Assembly (NCBI GenBank): GCA_043777595.1
Contig: JAYWHT010000084.1
Location: 1-9,455 of the forward strand
DNA from: JAYVJH01 sp043777595
GTDB taxonomy: Bacteria; Bacteroidota; Bacteroidia; Cytophagales; Spirosomataceae
DNA: 9,455 nucleotides
Direction: 5' to 3'
Within the stretch, counting starts at the first letter, position 1; each line of letters opens with the position of its first letter. The position numbers and the translations under genes are program-made. Below the pieces are notes generated by a model, which was given only the letters and a program-made list of their open reading frames with translations, was not told where the DNA came from and did no database searches. This document shows positions 7,475 to 9,455 of this stretch, piece by piece.

Positions 7475-7709
7475 AACATGGGTTTGTGGCAAGTGGGGGC
7501 GGACGGAAGTGATTGAACTTTGGGAATTCTTTTGTACTTTTGTTTCGGCAGACGGAAACCTACTGAACATTTGTAAGTAACTCATCCGCACGGGCGGCCC
7601 CGATTAGTAATTTATATCGCGGGGCCGCCCGTGCGGACGACGTTCGGGCGGACGAGTTTCAAATCGCAGCGGCGAACCGTCCCCCACCTGACCACAAGCC
7701 CTTTTCGTT
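7475..7709 (+). repeat. attC-like repeat element 3 (235 bp, AAC...GTT)
   Basis: A longer subtype shared with element 4. The feet pair clearly: 7479-7502 (starting TGGGTTTGTGG) faces 7677-7701 (CCGTCCCCCACC, ending CACAAGCCC) over roughly 24 bp with a few mismatches and single-base bulges. This is the foot-stem plus extrahelical-base layout of attC sites. Inside is a 17-bp perfect stem (7586-7602 with 7620-7636) whose 17-base loop contains the conserved core AGTAATTTATATCG (7606-7619). AAC is 7475-7477 and GTT 7707-7709. A promoter-like sequence lies inside at 7513-7542. Confidence 0.8.
7513..7542 (+). promoter_or_regulatory. Candidate promoter TTG-N19-TACTTTTG inside repeat element 3
   Basis: TACTTTTG (7535-7542) is a full TAnnTTTG match and is preceded by TTG (7513-7515) with a 19-bp spacer. 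It points toward cassette 3, whose first ATG is only 27 bp after the GTT and which therefore has no room for its own promoter. The transcript would carry the large 17-bp hairpin in its leader. Confidence 0.5.
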
Positions 7710-7735
7710 AGCGGCAAGCAAAAAAGACAAGAAAC

Positions 7736-8017
7736 ATGGAACTACTGACAGAGATTCAAAAGGAAAAATTTTTAAGTATTTCAGGATTTGAATTTACATC
7801 TAATGAACTGAGAGGTAGCTTTACAACATCATTCCCATACAACAATAGAGAATGGAAATTATCGCCTTGGTTTTTTAGTTACATAATAGAAGATACTGGA
7901 AACTTGATTTGTGAACTTGAACATAGGATGACTAACAATCGCATTTATGGGTGGGATAAATTAGGGAATGACTTGCCTGAAAGCATTTTGAATAAATATT
8001 TTACACCACATTTCTAA
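7736..8017 (+). CDS. Hypothetical 93-aa protein, first gene of cassette 3
   Basis: I do not recognise this protein. It is soluble, with no signal peptide or membrane helix. It is rich in aromatic residues, including REWKLSPWFFSYIIED (43-58), ELEHRMTNNRIYGWDKLGND (64-83) and a C-terminal LNKYFTPHF. The pattern of short strands around W and Y residues suggests a small alpha/beta or beta-rich fold, but this is weak. ATG 7736 sits 27 bp after the cassette start, leaving almost no leader. Its stop TAA (8015-8017) is one base before the ATG of the glycohydrolase gene, so the two are surely cotranscribed and probably translationally coupled. An accessory or partner role for the enzyme is inference. 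Confidence 0.75.
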   Translation: MELLTEIQKEKFLSISGFEFTSNELRGSFTTSFPYNNREWKLSPWFFSYIIEDTGNLICELEHRMTNNRIYGWDKLGNDLPESILNKYFTPHF

Positions 8018-8018
8018 A

Positions 8019-8963
8019 ATGAAGATAGAAACTATTAAATCTATGCTTTTCGGAGTCGCTGTTGGAGATGCACTTGGAGTTCCTGTTGAGTTTGAGAGCA
8101 GACAAACCATTAGCCAAAATCCAGTTACGGAAATGAGAGGTTTTGGAACTTATAATTTACCAGCAGGGACATTCTCTGATGATAGTTCTTTAACATTTTG
8201 CCTTGCAGAAGCATTGACACAAGGTTTTGACCTAAATGTGATTGGACAGAATTTTGTAAAATGGTGCTATCAAAACTATTGGACATCAAGAGGAAATGTT
8301 TTCGACATTGGTATTGCAACAAGACAAGCAATTACCAGACTTGCAAAAGGGGAACGACCAGATTTAGCAGGTGGTTTCGATGTTTCATCAAACGGAAATG
8401 GTTCATTAATGCGAATTTCGCCTTTACTTTTTTACTTGTTAGACAAGCCTATTAATGAACGATACGAAATAACAAAGCAAGTTTCCTCAATTACTCATGG
8501 ACATATTCGTTCTGTAATTGCTTGTTTTTATTATCTCGAATTTGCGTTGCAACTATTTGAGCAAAAGGATAAGTTTGAAATATATAAAAACTTACAAACG
8601 GAAGTAACAAATTATTTAAACTCTCTTTTAATCAATCCGACAGAGGTTGCATTATTTGACCGTTTGCTTAAAGGTAACATTTACGAACTTACTGAGGAAA
8701 ATATTTTTAGTAGTGGTTATGTATTGCATACACTCGAAGCAAGCATTTGGAGTTTGCTGACAACTGACAATTACAAAGACGCTGTTTTGAAGGCAGTAAA
8801 TTTAGGCGAAGACACAGACACAACAGGAGCAGTTACTGGCGGACTTGCAGGGCTACGCTATGGACTTGCAAACATTCCGTATAATTGGCGAAATCAAATT
8901 GCAAGACATGATGACATTGGGAACTTGGCAGAACGACTTGCAGACAAAATTGCCTGCCGCTAA
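8019..8963 (+). CDS. ADP-ribosylglycohydrolase (DraG/ADPRH family)
   Basis: A 314-aa cytosolic enzyme of the DraG/ARH family, which uses two Mg2+ ions to remove ADP-ribose from modified proteins or related substrates. Motifs appear in family order: FGVAVGDALGVPVEFE (11-26), TFSDDSSLTFCLAEAL (51-66) with metal ligands S53, D54 and D55, GNGSLMRISPL (126-136), THGH (159-162) and the C-terminal metal site LGEDTDTTGAVTGGLAGLRYG (262-282, split here as D265, D267, T268). All ligands are present and the length is normal, so it should be active. It is the second gene of cassette 3, one base after the small upstream gene. Its stop TAA (8961-8963) lies inside the R''-like end GCCGCTAAC of element 4, so the cassette boundary supplies the last codons. 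Reversal of a toxin's ADP-ribosylation is possible; metabolic nucleotide clean-up is the alternative. Confidence 0.92.
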   Translation: MKIETIKSMLFGVAVGDALGVPVEFESRQTISQNPVTEMRGFGTYNLPAGTFSDDSSLTFCLAEALTQGFDLNVIGQNFVKWCYQNYWTSRGNVFDIGIATRQAITRLAKGERPDLAGGFDVSSNGNGSLMRISPLLFYLLDKPINERYEITKQVSSITHGHIRSVIACFYYLEFALQLFEQKDKFEIYKNLQTEVTNYLNSLLINPTEVALFDRLLKGNIYELTEENIFSSGYVLHTLEASIWSLLTTDNYKDAVLKAVNLGEDTDTTGAVTGGLAGLRYGLANIPYNWRNQIARHDDIGNLAERLADKIACR

Positions 8964-9222
8964 CATGGGTTTGTGGCAAGTGGGGCGGACGGAAGAGATT
9001 GAACATTAGTAATTTTATTGTACCGCACGGTCGGCCCCGTTTTGTTTCGGCACGGTACGCCGTTGCGGGACGGAAATCTATTGAACTTTTGTAAGTAATT
9101 GAACCGCGCCGCAACGGCGGACCGTGAGCTGCCCCGATCAGTAATTTATATCGGCACGGTTCGCCGTTGCGAGACGTTCAGGCGGACGAGTCGCTTCGGA
9201 GGTCCGGTTCAAAGCCCCTTTC
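8962..9222 (+). repeat. attC-like repeat element 4, right foot missing
   Basis: Begins AACATGGGTTTGTGGCAAGT like element 3 and keeps the left foot TTGTGGCAAGTGGG and the core AGTAATTTATATCG (9140-9153). A 17-bp stem with one mismatch (9110-9126 with 9155-9171) surrounds the core; its sequence is different from the stem in element 3. A 25-bp direct repeat with two differences occurs at 9048-9072 and 9152-9176. Similarity to the other elements ends around 9211-9222; the CCCCACCTGACC foot and the closing GTT are absent. The element is therefore truncated or deleted at its right end, so its limit is approximate. Confidence 0.75.
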
Positions 9223-9455
9223 TTCATAAATACTTTTACATTGGCGGAAAGGCTAACCAAGTTGAAATTTATCACCTTCAAAAGCAATCACTTATAGACC
9301 ATCTCCCATTCTTTGACACAAATAGTGTCACCGTAAAGCTCAATTTAAAAAAAATTGCTCACCACATTGATCAAAGTGGTAGTAGCGGCAAAACTTTCGG
9401 ACCACCTACCAAAAAAGCAAAGTCAATAAGACATTCACTTTCTGGACAATTCACT
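9222..9455 (+). CDS. Unrecognised partial ORF running off the right edge
   Basis: An open frame of 78 codons continues beyond the window. The peptide begins LHKYFYIGGKANQVEIYHL and includes DHLPFFDTNSVTVKLNLKKI and a basic stretch GPPTKKAKSIRHSL. The composition looks like a real protein, but I cannot assign a family. There is no ATG: the frame stays open leftward into element 4, so the gene may be 5'-truncated by whatever removed the right foot of that element, or it may use a start I cannot identify. The reverse strand offers no better frame. The listed start is simply where repeat similarity ends. Confidence 0.4.

Larger units (their letters stand above)
6695..7707 (+). mobile_element. Integron-like gene cassette 2 (RibD-C/DHFR-like)
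   Basis: Bounded by the GTT of element 2 and the GTT of element 3. Its start from GTT (6694-6708, GTTGGCGATCATTGT) is the reverse complement of 7463-7477 (ACAACGACCGCCAAC) at 13 of 15 positions. Both differences would be T-G wobbles if the bottom strand folds. It holds one plus-strand gene and about 140 bp of leader. The leader has no clear TAnnTTTG promoter, so the gene may depend on read-through or on an unrecognised promoter. Confidence 0.7.
7708..8964 (+). mobile_element. Integron-like gene cassette 3 (unknown small protein plus ADP-ribosylglycohydrolase)
   Basis: Starts in the GTT of element 3 and ends in element 4. The exact right limit cannot be fixed because element 4 has lost its GTT foot, so the listed end is the AAC trinucleotide. 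Its start (7707-7721, GTTAGCGGCAAGCAA) is the reverse complement of 8950-8964 (TTGCCTGCCGCTAAC) at 14 of 15 positions; the one difference would be a T-G wobble on the bottom strand. Two coupled plus-strand genes fill it with almost no non-coding DNA. Confidence 0.65.

Noticed and set aside
5756..8964. Transposons with terminal inverted repeats
   Set aside because: The complementary cassette ends could look like terminal inverted repeats, but there is no transposase and no target duplication. The inverted repeats differ from cassette to cassette while the DNA between cassettes is conserved, the opposite of what a transposon family shows.
5587..9222. CRISPR array
   Set aside because: Only four long, diverged repeats with gene-sized spacing; no short regular spacers and no cas genes.
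9239..9247. CATTGGCGG as the missing GTT end of element 4
   Set aside because: It resembles the GTTGGCG ends but lacks the G, is not preceded by the conserved foot, and sits within an apparently coding frame; chance is the simpler reading.

Overview
The window looks like a chromosomal segment of a Bacteroidota bacterium, probably of the order Cytophagales. The evidence is a SusC/RagA-type TonB-dependent receptor, promoter-like TAnnTTTG boxes with few Shine-Dalgarno sequences, and an intergenic GAATGATT-type low-complexity repeat. The order-level placement is inference; no rRNA or other marker gene is present.

Left part (1-5510) is ordinary chromosome. A nearly complete SusC-like receptor runs on the minus strand off the left edge, with only the last few residues outside. 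A 350-bp AT-rich divergent intergenic region follows. Next come a plus-strand class I SAM-dependent methyltransferase and a small unknown helical protein, separated by a palindromic repeat. A minus-strand PEBP (YbhB/YbcL)-like lipoprotein follows tail-to-tail, sharing a TTAA stop overlap; its start codon and signal peptide are not intact as read.

Right part (about 5580-9222) is the unusual section: three plus-strand gene cassettes separated by four GC-rich, 171-235+ bp repeats. Each repeat begins at ...AAC and, in three of four, ends at GTT.... The repeats carry a conserved foot stem (TTGTGGCAAGTGGG pairing with CCCACCTGACCATAA or near variants) and an invariant core AGTAATTTATATCG. The first 15 bases of each cassette, starting at GTT, are the near-perfect reverse complement of that same cassette's last 15 bases, which end at AAC. 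They do not match the neighbouring cassette. This is the signature of integron gene cassettes, in which R' and R'' of one attC are separated on integration. No integrase gene is in the window, and the repeats are longer than usual attC sites. I therefore call them attC-like and the array an integron-like cassette array or CALIN.

The cassette cargo fits a chromosomal integron. Cassette 1 is a HigB/HigA-type toxin-antitoxin pair whose toxin has two in-frame stops. Cassette 2 is a RibD-C/dihydrofolate-reductase-like protein. Cassette 3 is a 93-aa unknown protein translationally coupled to an ADP-ribosylglycohydrolase. The fourth repeat lacks its right foot and runs into an unrecognised partial ORF that continues past the right edge.
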